Assembly: GCF_003318255.1 (NCBI RefSeq)
Contig: NZ_QOCF01000031.1
Span: 124,001 to 188,000 of the forward strand
Source of the DNA: Ruegeria sp. A3M17
GTDB taxonomy: Bacteria; Pseudomonadota; Alphaproteobacteria; Rhodobacterales; Rhodobacteraceae
Reading direction: 5' to 3'
DNA: 64,000 nucleotides
Below are positions 1 to 8,170 of this stretch, one piece after another. The notes under the pieces are model-generated. The model worked only from the letters and a program-made list of their open reading frames with translations, searched no databases and had not been told where the DNA came from. How positions within the stretch are numbered: the stretch's first letter is position 1; each line of letters starts with the position of its first letter. The translations under genes were made by a program, and so were the position numbers.

Positions 1-696
1 ATAGCCACCGCGAAACAGGGTAAAAGTACCGGCACCCCGGTCAAACTTCTGTGCATGGGACATATCGCCGGCAAGCAAACGATCCACCGCCTCGCGGTCT
101 TCGGTTTCGTCGGTGCGCGAGTTTGGCAAGAAGGCAAAATCACCGCCAGTTTCAGCGGCCTGCAACAGCAACGTCACGGTGCATTCCGTCGTATCATAGT
201 GCCAGGCGTGCCAGCTTCCTGGATGCAGGGCGACGACATTCAGCGCCTGAAACTCATCGGCGCAACGATGCAGCACCTCTTTCTTTTGAACGCGGCGCAC
301 AAAGTCCGTCAAACGCGGCGACTGATAAAGCTGTTGGATGAGCGTTTCATTTGGCAGCTGATCGTCCGCCAATTGCGTTGCCACATGCGTATATTCCTTA
401 CGACGCGGATCATCCTTGGGCAGCGACGGATCAATTGCGCCCTGGTAGATGTTGCGCTTGATGGTCAGCACGTCAGCGGTGGGCAGCAAGGCGTTGGATT
501 CATCGGCCAGAGCAACCAGCGCCTCGGGACGGATAAACCCATCCAGATTGCACCAGCCATGTTCCTCCATCTGGTCCTGACAAGCCTTGAGAAACGCAGC
601 GCCTTCGGCACTTTCCAGATCCGCAATGGGATAGCGCGCCAGATCCACAAGGCTCAAAACCATGTCGGTGTCTGTTTCTTGAATGATCTCCGGCAT
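1..696 (-). CDS. 2-oxoglutarate/Fe(II)-dependent oxygenase, BesD/HalD-like, partial (3' end off window)
   Basis: The reading frame opens at an ATG at 694-696 and stays open for 232 codons to the window edge, so the C-terminus is missing. The fold signature is an HxD facial-triad pair (H166-Y-D168, in WHYDTTE) followed by TLLLQ and a GGDF stretch, as in the BesD/HalD-like family. In the halogenases of that family the Asp is replaced by Gly or Ala so that chloride can bind iron; here Asp is present, so hydroxylation or another oxygenase reaction is the better prediction. The distal His should lie just outside the window, after TLFRGGY. The gene is divergent from the LysR gene at 816, with 119 bases between them, which suggests control by that regulator. 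The substrate is unknown. Confidence 0.75.
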   Translation of the reverse strand, partial: MPEIIQETDTDMVLSLVDLARYPIADLESAEGAAFLKACQDQMEEHGWCNLDGFIRPEALVALADESNALLPTADVLTIKRNIYQGAIDPSLPKDDPRRKEYTHVATQLADDQLPNETLIQQLYQSPRLTDFVRRVQKKEVLHRCADEFQALNVVALHPGSWHAWHYDTTECTVTLLLQAAETGGDFAFLPNSRTDETEDREAVDRLLAGDMSHAQKFDRGAGTFTLFRGGY

Positions 697-815
697 AGGT
701 CGCTCCTTTTCGTCTGGTCGACTTCGTCGTCGATTATTTCTGTCTAGCCGTCGCCCAAAATGAAGGAAAATGAAAGAATTTGCCTCCATGCACATAAAAA
801 ACTTATGAATGGGCA

Positions 816-1685
816 ATGAAAAGCAATCTGAATCTGAACTGGCTTCGCACTTTCGAGGCCGCCGCACGTCATTTAAGCTTTACCGCCGCCAGTCGAGAGT
901 TGGGGCTGACACAAACGGCAGTCAGTCAGCACATGAAGGCGCTGGAAGGTCAGCTGGGGCAGAAACTGTTCATTCGCAAGGCGAAAAGCCTGCAACTGAC
1001 GGAAATCGGCCGGGCCTATTTGATATCGGTGCGGGATTCATTGGAGCACATTGCTTTTTCCACAAACGGCCTATTTGGGCCTGCCTTGGAGACGGCGATC
1101 GTGGTGCGGGCGTCGGCGGCCATGATCATTTGGCTGGCGCCGCAACTTGCCACCTTTCAGACCGCCCATCCCGGTATCGGAATCAAACTTGTTACCTCTT
1201 TGTGGCAGAGCGGTCGGGAAGGGCATCCCGTGGACATTGACATCCTGCTGGCTCCGCAAACCCATTCCGACACGCGCATGATCAAGCTTTCTGATGAGTA
1301 CATCGTTCCGGTTTGCGGTGTGCGCACCGCGCCAAAGATCAAAACACCCAAGGACCTGCTGGCCCACGCTGCCATCCACGTTCTGGGGTTCGACGATCAT
1401 TGGGCGCGGTATCTGTCGGCCCGTGGTCTGCCCAATGCAGATGTATCCCCGCGCCTTATCGTCGATACCTCGGTTGCCGCCTGCGAATTGGTGGCCGCGG
1501 AAAGCGGCTGCACCATTATGATCAACCGGTTCGCGCAGCAAGCCATCGCAAGCGGCCGCCAGATCAAAATTGTCGGCGCCCCCGTTGATACAGGCCAGGC
1601 CCACTACGTCTTGCAACACAAAACAGGTACGGCAGGGTCACACGTTTCGGCCGCTTTTTGCGAGTGGTTACAAACCCGTTTTTGA
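816..1685 (+). CDS. LysR-family (GcvA-like) transcriptional regulator
   Basis: The 289-residue protein has an N-terminal winged helix-turn-helix (residues about 6-65, with LSFTAASRELGLTQTAVSQ) and a periplasmic-binding-protein-like effector domain. The pattern WLRTFEAAARHLSF is typical of the GcvA-like subgroup. It is transcribed away from the oxygenase at 1-696 and is convergent with the RraA operon that ends at 1865. A close paralogue lies at 21815-22690; they share the HTH and an unusual STxxLFG stretch after it, so the two bracket the catabolic island. The inducer cannot be predicted. Confidence 0.92.
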   Translation: MKSNLNLNWLRTFEAAARHLSFTAASRELGLTQTAVSQHMKALEGQLGQKLFIRKAKSLQLTEIGRAYLISVRDSLEHIAFSTNGLFGPALETAIVVRASAAMIIWLAPQLATFQTAHPGIGIKLVTSLWQSGREGHPVDIDILLAPQTHSDTRMIKLSDEYIVPVCGVRTAPKIKTPKDLLAHAAIHVLGFDDHWARYLSARGLPNADVSPRLIVDTSVAACELVAAESGCTIMINRFAQQAIASGRQIKIVGAPVDTGQAHYVLQHKTGTAGSHVSAAFCEWLQTRF

Positions 1686-1826
1686 CGATGGTCTTCAAAG
1701 AGACCCTCCGCCAAGTTTGTTCCGACCACAAGATGATCGCTGCGAATGAACAGGGACGAGGCAAATCTCGGTGAAAATACCAGATCACTTCTCAACTGAA
1801 ATCAGCAAGACCTTGGGTTTTTTCTT

Positions 1827-1849
1827 CTCCACTCAACCGGCATGTGGAG
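1827..1849. repeat. Short hairpin between convergent genes
   Basis: CTCCAC at 1827-1832 pairs with GTGGAG at 1844-1849 around an 11-base loop, between the convergent ends of the LysR gene and the RraA gene. A T-run precedes it on the plus strand, but no T-run follows the stem on either strand, so it does not qualify as a classical Rho-independent terminator. It may still help end transcription. Confidence 0.3.
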
Positions 1850-1864
1850 TAACTGCCCCAATAA

Positions 1865-2560
1865 TCAGACCCTGGCTTTTTCAAAGGCCGCCCAAGCGGT
1901 CTCAAAAGCATCAAAATCAAACTCCGGCTGACAGGCTGCATCCAAGACGATGTGTTCTGTCGCCAATAGCTTTTGGATTGCGGCTTCTAGCTGATCGACG
2001 ACATCACCGGGTACGACCAACGCGCCATGACGGTCGGCGTGCACCAGTTCGCCAGGATTAACTGTCAGGCCAAAAACGGAAACCGGTGTATCAATCTCGC
2101 GGACGTGGACGAAACCGTGGCTTGGCCCGACGGAACCGGCGACGACCGGGAACCCCTTGGGTAAGTCACCCAGATCCCGCATGACGCCATTGGTTACGAC
2201 ACCGGACATACCAAAACCCTTGTGGACGGATGTATTGATTTCACCCCAATAGGCTCCGATGCAATCCGGATAATCCATATCTTCGATCACCGCGACGCAC
2301 GGATTGGGCGCTTCGGCCATGTATTTATAATAGGCCATACGTCGGGCCTTGATGACGTCAGGCGGCTCGGTCGGTGGATTGACTGCCGCTATTTTGGCCG
2401 TGCGGGCATAACCGACGATCGGAGGTTCTTCAGGCGCTGAACACAACATGGTGCCGCGAGTGAAATCATCGAACCCGCGCTTGCCCTGCGCCACTTCGAT
2501 GGCATTGCAGACGGTGGGGGTATCGACCTTGCGAAGCAGAGACAAAAGGGATGGCGTCAT
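1865..2560 (-). CDS. RraA-family protein (HMG/OMA aldolase-like)
   Basis: The product is 231 residues. The ATG at 2558-2560 is chosen because the family begins a few residues before the TVCNA motif, and because it gives a 4-base overlap with the upstream hydrolase; a longer open frame to 2722 is out-of-family sequence. Family hallmarks are the NGVMRDLGDLP loop, the position of the substrate-binding R-D pair, and PGELVHADRHGALVVP near the C-terminus. RraA-fold enzymes include 4-hydroxy-4-methyl-2-oxoglutarate aldolases and oxaloacetate decarboxylases with a divalent metal, as well as the RNase E inhibitor RraA. In this catabolic operon, where it is the last gene, an aldolase or decarboxylase giving a pyruvate-type end product is the more likely role. 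Confidence 0.82.
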   Translation of the reverse strand: MTPSLLSLLRKVDTPTVCNAIEVAQGKRGFDDFTRGTMLCSAPEEPPIVGYARTAKIAAVNPPTEPPDVIKARRMAYYKYMAEAPNPCVAVIEDMDYPDCIGAYWGEINTSVHKGFGMSGVVTNGVMRDLGDLPKGFPVVAGSVGPSHGFVHVREIDTPVSVFGLTVNPGELVHADRHGALVVPGDVVDQLEAAIQKLLATEHIVLDAACQPEFDFDAFETAWAAFEKARV

Positions 2561-3252
2561 GTGTCCTCCAACCAACGGATCAAGGCCGCTGTGGTTTCTT
2601 GGGGTTGTTCCAATGTCGGCAGATGCCCAGCGCCTTCGATGATCTCCAGCGCGCTGTCTGGCAATAGATCGTGCATCAACTGGTGGCGTTCCACGGGGCA
2701 CAGCCGATCTTCTTGCCCACACAGAACCAAAGCCTTTCCCGTGTAAGCTGTCAGCGTCACGCTTTGGTCCGGGCGATCCATCAGAGCCTGCGATTGGCGC
2801 AAGAATACGTCAGGGCCCAAGTCGGTGGCCATTGCCATGCACAGATCCAGGATAGCCCCCCGGTTGGGCCCGTCCGACAGGTAACTGGGCTTCATCTCGT
2901 CTCGCATCACCGACCTCAGCTTGCCGTCGCGAACGGCTGCCATTTGAGGCGCGCGGCGGGCTTTAACCTCTGGTTTTTCGGCTAGTGGATTTGTGTCAAG
3001 CAAAGCCAGGCGCGAAACACGTTCCGGGGCATGACGCAATACTTCCATTGCCACGATACCGCCCATCGACAATCCTGCCAGCGCGAATTCAGACGGCGTA
3101 TTTTGCAGAATGTCATCTGCCATTGCCTGTACGCTGTCATGCCGCGACAACGGGAAAGTCATCACCGGCATCCTGCCAGACAGTGCGTCTATTTGCGGGC
3201 CAAAAAGCCGGGCGTCACACATCATGCCCGGCAAGAAAATCACGGGTGTCAT
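2557..3252 (-). CDS. Alpha/beta hydrolase
   Basis: The 231-residue protein has a typical alpha/beta-hydrolase layout: an N-terminal strand with an HG-like oxyanion loop (FLPGMM), the nucleophile elbow GLSMGG with Ser62, an acid at Asp182 (GQEDRLCP) and a His at 210 (GAGHLPTLEQP). There is no signal peptide, so it should be cytosolic. The start overlaps the end of the MetE-like gene by four bases and its end overlaps the RraA gene by four bases, indicating translational coupling. It probably hydrolyses an ester or lactone intermediate of the island's pathway. It is also in the size range of MetX/enol-lactonase-like hydrolases, so the reaction is not fixed by sequence. Confidence 0.87.
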   Translation of the reverse strand: MTPVIFLPGMMCDARLFGPQIDALSGRMPVMTFPLSRHDSVQAMADDILQNTPSEFALAGLSMGGIVAMEVLRHAPERVSRLALLDTNPLAEKPEVKARRAPQMAAVRDGKLRSVMRDEMKPSYLSDGPNRGAILDLCMAMATDLGPDVFLRQSQALMDRPDQSVTLTAYTGKALVLCGQEDRLCPVERHQLMHDLLPDSALEIIEGAGHLPTLEQPQETTAALIRWLEDT

Positions 3253-4373
3253 GCGGAGGCCAGCTTGGCCCCCTCAGATAGCGCGGCCAACTTGGCATAG
3301 GCGATCTGAGGGTCAACCGCGCCGAAGCCCGCGAAAGTGCCAAAGCCGCAATCGCTGCCTGCCATCACCCGGTCCGCGCCGACGATTCCCGAAAAACGTT
3401 CGATCCGTTGGGCCACAAGCGCGGGATGCTCGACGAAATTGGTGGTGGTGTCGACCACACCGGGGACCAAAACCTTGTCACCGGGTATCTCAGATTTGCG
3501 GTCGCGGAACACGGTCCACTCGTGGGCGTGACGCGGGTTCGAGGTCTCAAACAGGACATAGCGCGATTTGGTCGCCATCAGGGTGCTGAACACCTTGTCC
3601 ATTGCAATGTCGCAGCAGTGCGGGCCTTCGTAGTTGCCCCAGCAGATATGTACCCGCACGCGATCCTGCGGGACGTTCTGAAGTGCGTGGTTCAGGGCCT
3701 CGACATGCATGTCTGCGATTTTGACGAACGCGTCGTCAGAAATGTCTGTGAATAGCATGTGACGTGACAGGGCCAGATCGGGGCAATCCAGTTGCAGATC
3801 CAAACCAGCGGCCACGATGGTTTCGTATTCCTCTTTCATGGCATCGGCCAGCGCCGCCAGATAGGCCTCACGCGTGGGGTAGAAATCATTCTGCAAAAAC
3901 AGAGAGATCACGCCCGGGGACGCGGCATTCATGAAACCGCGCTCGACCCCATGCTGCGTCATAGCCGCCTTGAGGTTGGCAATGTCTTTCTCTAGCTCGC
4001 CCTGCCCTTTCGATCGCACCTCGCCGGTGCACATTGGTCGGGCGTATTGCGGCGTGCCGCCATCATTGGCCAGCCGCTGCAGAAAGCCGGGGAACATCTT
4101 CAAATCTGCAGGCGCGTTTCGAGGGCTGTCACCGGAAAACCCGGTGTAGCGGTCCTTGACATAGGTCGCGTAAGAAATCTTCGAAGTCTCTCCGTCGCTG
4201 ACTAAATCAACGCCAGCTTCGACCTGTTTGCGCACCGTTTCAGAGACTGCGGCAGCCATGCACGCGTCAAACGCGGCTGCTTCATAAGGTTCACCGTTTT
4301 CCCTGGCAAAGATAAGATCCACGACGTCCTGTGTTCGGGGCAAAGACCCAACATGTGTGGTTTTTACGGCCAT
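3249..4373 (-). CDS. MetE C-terminal-like cobalamin-independent methyl/alkyl transferase
   Basis: At 374 residues this is about half the size of MetE and corresponds to its catalytic C-terminal barrel only. The zinc ligands of the family can all be placed: H242 and C244 (VHICWGNY), E276 (LFETSNP) and C342 (GSDCGFGTF). The N-terminal HVGSLPR motif is also typical of stand-alone members. Known relatives include short methionine synthases and epoxyalkane:coenzyme M transferase, which activate a thiol on zinc for alkylation. It is flanked by a SAM methyltransferase (10 bases upstream in the operon) and a hydrolase (4-base overlap), so a role in moving a methyl or alkyl group from the pathway's substrate is likely. 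It is unlikely to be the housekeeping methionine synthase. Confidence 0.82.
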   Translation of the reverse strand: MAVKTTHVGSLPRTQDVVDLIFARENGEPYEAAAFDACMAAAVSETVRKQVEAGVDLVSDGETSKISYATYVKDRYTGFSGDSPRNAPADLKMFPGFLQRLANDGGTPQYARPMCTGEVRSKGQGELEKDIANLKAAMTQHGVERGFMNAASPGVISLFLQNDFYPTREAYLAALADAMKEEYETIVAAGLDLQLDCPDLALSRHMLFTDISDDAFVKIADMHVEALNHALQNVPQDRVRVHICWGNYEGPHCCDIAMDKVFSTLMATKSRYVLFETSNPRHAHEWTVFRDRKSEIPGDKVLVPGVVDTTTNFVEHPALVAQRIERFSGIVGADRVMAGSDCGFGTFAGFGAVDPQIAYAKLAALSEGAKLASA

Positions 4374-4383
4374 AAAGACCTCC

Positions 4384-4986
4384 TTACAGTTTTCGTGCCA
4401 TCAGCACAGTATGGCTTTGGGTTTCGGGGTCTTCGGCCAAAAAACCGGTCAATTGCAGCCCGTTCTCTTCAAGGCAGGTTGCATAACCGGCCGGGGACAA
4501 CGAGGCGTGGTAGACGAGCTCTGATCCCACCGTACCGCTGACTTCCCCTGCGCGTGGGCCTACGGTCAGCATCAGCATTCCACCGCTATGTAAATGGCGC
4601 GCCATGCGGGTGATGCAGCTCTTCTGCTCATCCGCTGTCAGGTGAAAAAAGCTGTTCCAGGCGATGATCCCATCGAATTGCTGATCCAGCTCAAATTCCC
4701 GCATGTCAGCTTTCCGCCAATCCCCGTCCGGCCAGCGTTCTTTGGCGATGGCCAGCATGGCTTTGGAAAAATCGACACCTGTGACGTCAAACCCTTCGGC
4801 CATAAACCAGCGCGCAATGGGATCGCCTGTGCCACAGCCCAGATCCAGTACATGGTCACCCGGTTTAAGGCTGGCCGTGAAGCGCGCCAGCCAGCGCGCT
4901 TCGAACAGGGCCTTTGAGCGGCGCTTGTCATACTCTGTGGCTTGCCGCTCATATATGGCTTGGGTGTCGTTCGGGTCTGCGCTCAT
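4384..4986 (-). CDS. Class I SAM-dependent methyltransferase
   Basis: This 200-residue cytosolic protein has motif I of class I methyltransferases (VLDLGCGTGDP), a motif-II-like acidic turn (VTGVDFSKAML) and a post-motif WNSFFHL. The N-terminus (IYERQATEYDKRRS) is the usual lead-in for small-molecule methyltransferases of the UbiE/Methyltransf_25 type. Its start overlaps the end of the cupin gene by four bases and it precedes the MetE-like gene by 10 bases, so all three are co-translated. The acceptor is unknown. Pairing a SAM methyltransferase with a zinc thiol methyltransferase is unusual for a purely catabolic operon. Confidence 0.85.
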   Translation of the reverse strand: MSADPNDTQAIYERQATEYDKRRSKALFEARWLARFTASLKPGDHVLDLGCGTGDPIARWFMAEGFDVTGVDFSKAMLAIAKERWPDGDWRKADMREFELDQQFDGIIAWNSFFHLTADEQKSCITRMARHLHSGGMLMLTVGPRAGEVSGTVGSELVYHASLSPAGYATCLEENGLQLTGFLAEDPETQSHTVLMARKL

Positions 4987-5948
4987 CCTGTCCAGGTCGC
5001 TCCTGCCGGTTCATCGGTTGCAGTGATCCGGTACAGGCCCGCCTGCCCGGTCATTGATGGCTGAACGCTATAGGATTCACCGGGCAGAACCAGAGCTGTG
5101 TCGCCTGTCGAAATTGTGGTTTCGTGCCCGTCGATCGAGATATGCCAGTGACCGCTGGCTGGCATCAGAACCACAGGTTTATCCGTCGCAATCGGTTCGG
5201 TCACAGAGGACCCGCGGCCAAGGAAGTCGACCGCAAACCCCGGCTTATCCTTGATCAGCCCGCTCTCGCCAATCACCTGCGCAGGCTTGTTGGCCGACAA
5301 CGCCATCAAATCCCAATACCGTGCAACATATTTGCCGACGACATCCTCAACCGGAACCTCAGGATAGCCCTTCAACTGCTCTTCGGTCAGCAAGGGCATT
5401 GGCCGCACATTGTGAGGCAGCTCTTGCCCTTTCTTGGTGTCGTAAAGAACGCCATTGTCACCCAGCGTCAGGCCATGCGCCTGCGCATCTTCGATGACCT
5501 GAGGGGCCCAAGTGACGCCTCCTCCCGCGTCGTCTCCGCCCAGGATTGCCATGATCATACCGTAGTCCTGGCCAACGTTTTCGAAACCACGGAAGATGCC
5601 GGTCGGGATGTTAAAAATATCGCCCTCCTCGGCGATGAACTCACCGGCGGTGCCATAACGGCCCCAGAAAAAGCGCCAGCGTCCTTTGGCAACAAAGAAA
5701 ACCTCGGCCGTTGTGTGGGTGTGCAATGAGTTCCGGCATTTCGGCGGCTGACCCGCGGCACCGATGTTGAAGCCGACCTTGTCGGTGATGTGCACGTGTT
5801 GATCCGGGGACTCCGAGACGCCACCGCCGATGATCGTGAAATTCTCTTTCTGATCGCTGCCCGGCGTATGGGCATCGATAAATGCGGTTTTACAGGGTTG
5901 GAGCTCGCCGTAGCGGACAATGCGGGAAGTGATGGCTGATTTGGTCAT
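4983..5948 (-). CDS. Bicupin protein
   Basis: The 321-residue protein holds two cupin folds. The N-terminal one carries a metal-binding pattern (SLHTHTTAEVFFVAKG, then a PTGIFRGFEN second motif). The C-terminal one (about residues 255-310; GHWHISIDGHET, then GDTALVLPGESYSV) looks more like a ligand-binding or structural repeat. Gentisate-like dioxygenases, isomerases and lyases use this architecture, so an enzymatic step on a pathway intermediate is plausible, but the reaction cannot be read from the sequence. No signal peptide is present. It starts a tightly coupled sub-cluster (cupin, methyltransferase, MetE-like, hydrolase, RraA) separated by 192 bases from the upstream SnoaL-like gene. 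Confidence 0.8.
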   Translation of the reverse strand: MTKSAITSRIVRYGELQPCKTAFIDAHTPGSDQKENFTIIGGGVSESPDQHVHITDKVGFNIGAAGQPPKCRNSLHTHTTAEVFFVAKGRWRFFWGRYGTAGEFIAEEGDIFNIPTGIFRGFENVGQDYGMIMAILGGDDAGGGVTWAPQVIEDAQAHGLTLGDNGVLYDTKKGQELPHNVRPMPLLTEEQLKGYPEVPVEDVVGKYVARYWDLMALSANKPAQVIGESGLIKDKPGFAVDFLGRGSSVTEPIATDKPVVLMPASGHWHISIDGHETTISTGDTALVLPGESYSVQPSMTGQAGLYRITATDEPAGATWTG

Positions 5949-6022
5949 TACGTATGATCCGATATTTTGTTTTCAGGAATGCAAGCTCGTGTGCTCAGGC
6001 GGCACAGGCGCTCACTCCCCTG

Positions 6023-6051
6023 GCGGGCGCAGGTTCAGTCGCCGCGCCCGC
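6023..6051. repeat. GC-rich hairpin in the gap between two sub-clusters
   Basis: GCGGGCGC at 6023-6030 pairs perfectly with GCGCCCGC at 6044-6051 around a 13-base loop. It lies in the 192-base gap downstream of the SnoaL-like gene (6141) and upstream of the cupin gene on the same strand. No T-run follows, so it is more likely an RNA stability or partial attenuation element than a complete terminator. That would make the cupin-to-RraA group a differently expressed part of the same array. Confidence 0.4.
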
Positions 6052-6140
6052 AGGCTTTGACGGAACACATGGAAACGTCGACGGGCTCCGGTTTCACGCA
6101 GACCACCTGCAAGGATGCGATATGCGACCGGGCGGGCCAC

Positions 6141-7130
6141 TCAGACCTCTCCGTTCTGCAACAAGATCTGCTTCCAGACCGAGGTTTCATCAAACAGAGT
6201 GTATTCACGGCGCAACTGCGGCTGCCCCGCAATCAGTGCGCCAAACTCGGCGTGACTGATGCCGAGGACATAAACCTGTGCCCCCGACGGCGCTCCGAAC
6301 ATGCCCCATCCGTCATGCTTGCCCCAAAGGCTCCAGCGAATTGCTGATCGCGGCGACATATCCGGGTCGTCGCGCCCGATCTGGTGTTCAATCTTGAATT
6401 CAGCATTCGGGAAACTTGCCCGCAGCCCCATCCAGAAACGGTCGACAGCATCCCAGCCGTGCCCCGTGACGCCGCCCACATATTCCGACTGCACCGCACG
6501 GTCATATTCGGCCGTGATTGTGCCCATATCGGCACTCATAATCCGGGTCAGGATATCAGCATATCGCTGCCCCCACTCATTATCATTGCCGCGACCCTTG
6601 TAGGGGCCGGGCTGGTCGATTTCGGGGGTCAGAGGCTTGGTGCAGCTGTCCTTACCGCCCTCGCGCGCAATCAGATCAGCGGCGTATTCCTTTGGGTCCC
6701 AGCCCATCTGCCGCACAATCGCGCCCTGATCGCGGATCAACCATTCGTCGTTGATCTGGTTGTCGATGGCGTGGCAGTCGGCCAGAATTCGATAGCATAG
6801 TTTTGTACCCGTAGGCTTGCCGTAAACCCCCTCGGCCAGATGCGTGGCAGTGGAGAGGATGCGGTGAGAGCTCAGCATGCCCTCTTCCGGCGTGCCCGAC
6901 CAGATCACATCTTCACCCATCAACTGCCGATCCGGAAACTCGGCCAAGGTCGCCATCGTGGCGCCGATCACATTCTGATTTCCCAAAACCACCGAACCGG
7001 GTGAGCGAACGACGATGTCTTCGCTGTAATACTCGTGCAGGGTTGCGATGCCCCGGTCTTCCCAGATCTCTTTGGTAATTCCGATGATATAGTCGGGAAA
7101 ATCCCGGAACTTGGGATCAAAGCCTTTCAT
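6141..7130 (-). CDS. SnoaL/NTF2-fold two-domain protein
   Basis: The 329-residue protein appears to be a tandem of two NTF2-like (SnoaL polyketide-cyclase-like) domains. The first half reads YSEDIVVRSPGS, then a PTGTKLCYRILADCHAI stretch. The second half restarts with MSADMGTITAEYDRAVQSEYVGG and ends in an APSGAQVYVLGISHAEFG segment. No signal peptide is seen. SnoaL-fold proteins can be aldol cyclases, dehydratases, isomerases or epoxide hydrolases. Its C-terminus differs from the three other SnoaL proteins of the island, which share an ENWV-type motif. Its start overlaps the end of the LacI gene by four bases. Function is unknown. Confidence 0.75.
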   Translation of the reverse strand: MKGFDPKFRDFPDYIIGITKEIWEDRGIATLHEYYSEDIVVRSPGSVVLGNQNVIGATMATLAEFPDRQLMGEDVIWSGTPEEGMLSSHRILSTATHLAEGVYGKPTGTKLCYRILADCHAIDNQINDEWLIRDQGAIVRQMGWDPKEYAADLIAREGGKDSCTKPLTPEIDQPGPYKGRGNDNEWGQRYADILTRIMSADMGTITAEYDRAVQSEYVGGVTGHGWDAVDRFWMGLRASFPNAEFKIEHQIGRDDPDMSPRSAIRWSLWGKHDGWGMFGAPSGAQVYVLGISHAEFGALIAGQPQLRREYTLFDETSVWKQILLQNGEV

Positions 7131-8170
7131 GTACTCATCCTTTGCGGGGTCCAGCCTTTGGGCAGCCGTGCCGAAGTGCGCACGATCAACGGCCCATCAA
7201 TCGCGACCTTGCGGGCTGCGGCAACTGCCGGGTTTTCAATATGGTCCAACAAGGCATCAACGGTCTCAGCAACCATCAGGTTGGCGCGTTGACGAATGGT
7301 GGTGAGGTTATAGGCAAGCCATCCCGCCTGCGGTACGTCATCGTATCCAATGATAGAAACGTCTTCTGGTATACGCATTCCCAGTTCAAACCGAATGACG
7401 TCCATCACGGCAAGCGCCATATGGTCATTGGCGACGAACACCGCGTCGGGTCGTTTTTGCGGTTCAACATCAAACATGCGGCGCGCGGCCAATCGCGCAT
7501 TCTCGGTCAGGAACTCTCCGATTTCGTAGGCGTACAAATCCTGACCCGCATCACCGAGTGCGGCGCGAAACCCGGCCTCGCGGTCTCGCTGGGTTGAGGC
7601 ACCCTGCCAACCGGCAATATAAGCGATGCGACTGTGGCCTGCGGCAACAAAGAATTCGGCGACCTTGCGACCGCCGGAATAATTGTCAGAGGTCACCGAG
7701 GTGATCCCGTCGATATCCTGACTACGGTTGAACAGCACGACTGGTACACCAGCCTGTTGGCACCGTGTTGCGATATCGGACGACATCGCGACCGAGGCCA
7801 GGATCACGCCATCAACCTGATAATCAAGAATTTCCTCCATAACGTCGTCAATGTTTCCGGCGGTTCTGGAGGCCATGAAGATCAGGACGTGATAGCCTTG
7901 CTCCTGCAACTCGTTCGACAACTTCTCAAGCGCTTCGGGATAGAAATAGTTGTCGAGATAGGCGACGACCAAACCGATGATGCGGCTTTTGCCTGACACC
8001 ATAGCGCGCGCCAACACATTGGGGCGATAGCCAAGCTCGGTCGCGGCTTTGCGCACTTTCTCTTCCGTCTTCTTGCTGACCGAAGCGCCCGGCGTGAAGA
8101 CGCGGCTGACGGCAGACTGGCTGACACCTGCAAGCTGGGCGACCTGAAGTGATGTTACTTTCTCAGCCAT
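7127..8170 (-). CDS. LacI-family transcriptional repressor of the catabolic island
   Basis: The 347-residue protein has the LacI N-terminal HTH (VTSLQVAQLAGVSQSAVSRVF) and a periplasmic-binding-protein-like sensor domain (SRIIGLVV to NLTTIRQ). The ATG at 8168-8170 is preferred over an upstream in-frame start at 8185 because it makes a TGATG junction with the SDR gene and places the HTH at the usual distance from the N-terminus. Two near-identical LacI-type palindromes at 16584-16603 and 16638-16657, in the divergent promoter region that drives this operon, are its likely operators, so it probably represses its own expression together with transporter and enzymes. The inducer is presumably the imported compound or an intermediate. 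Confidence 0.92.
   Translation of the reverse strand: MAEKVTSLQVAQLAGVSQSAVSRVFTPGASVSKKTEEKVRKAATELGYRPNVLARAMVSGKSRIIGLVVAYLDNYFYPEALEKLSNELQEQGYHVLIFMASRTAGNIDDVMEEILDYQVDGVILASVAMSSDIATRCQQAGVPVVLFNRSQDIDGITSVTSDNYSGGRKVAEFFVAAGHSRIAYIAGWQGASTQRDREAGFRAALGDAGQDLYAYEIGEFLTENARLAARRMFDVEPQKRPDAVFVANDHMALAVMDVIRFELGMRIPEDVSIIGYDDVPQAGWLAYNLTTIRQRANLMVAETVDALLDHIENPAVAAARKVAIDGPLIVRTSARLPKGWTPQRMST

Noticed and set aside
55-747. Plus-strand open frame of 230 codons
   Set aside because: It is antisense to the 2OG oxygenase gene, whose minus-strand product has recognisable catalytic motifs and good codon structure.
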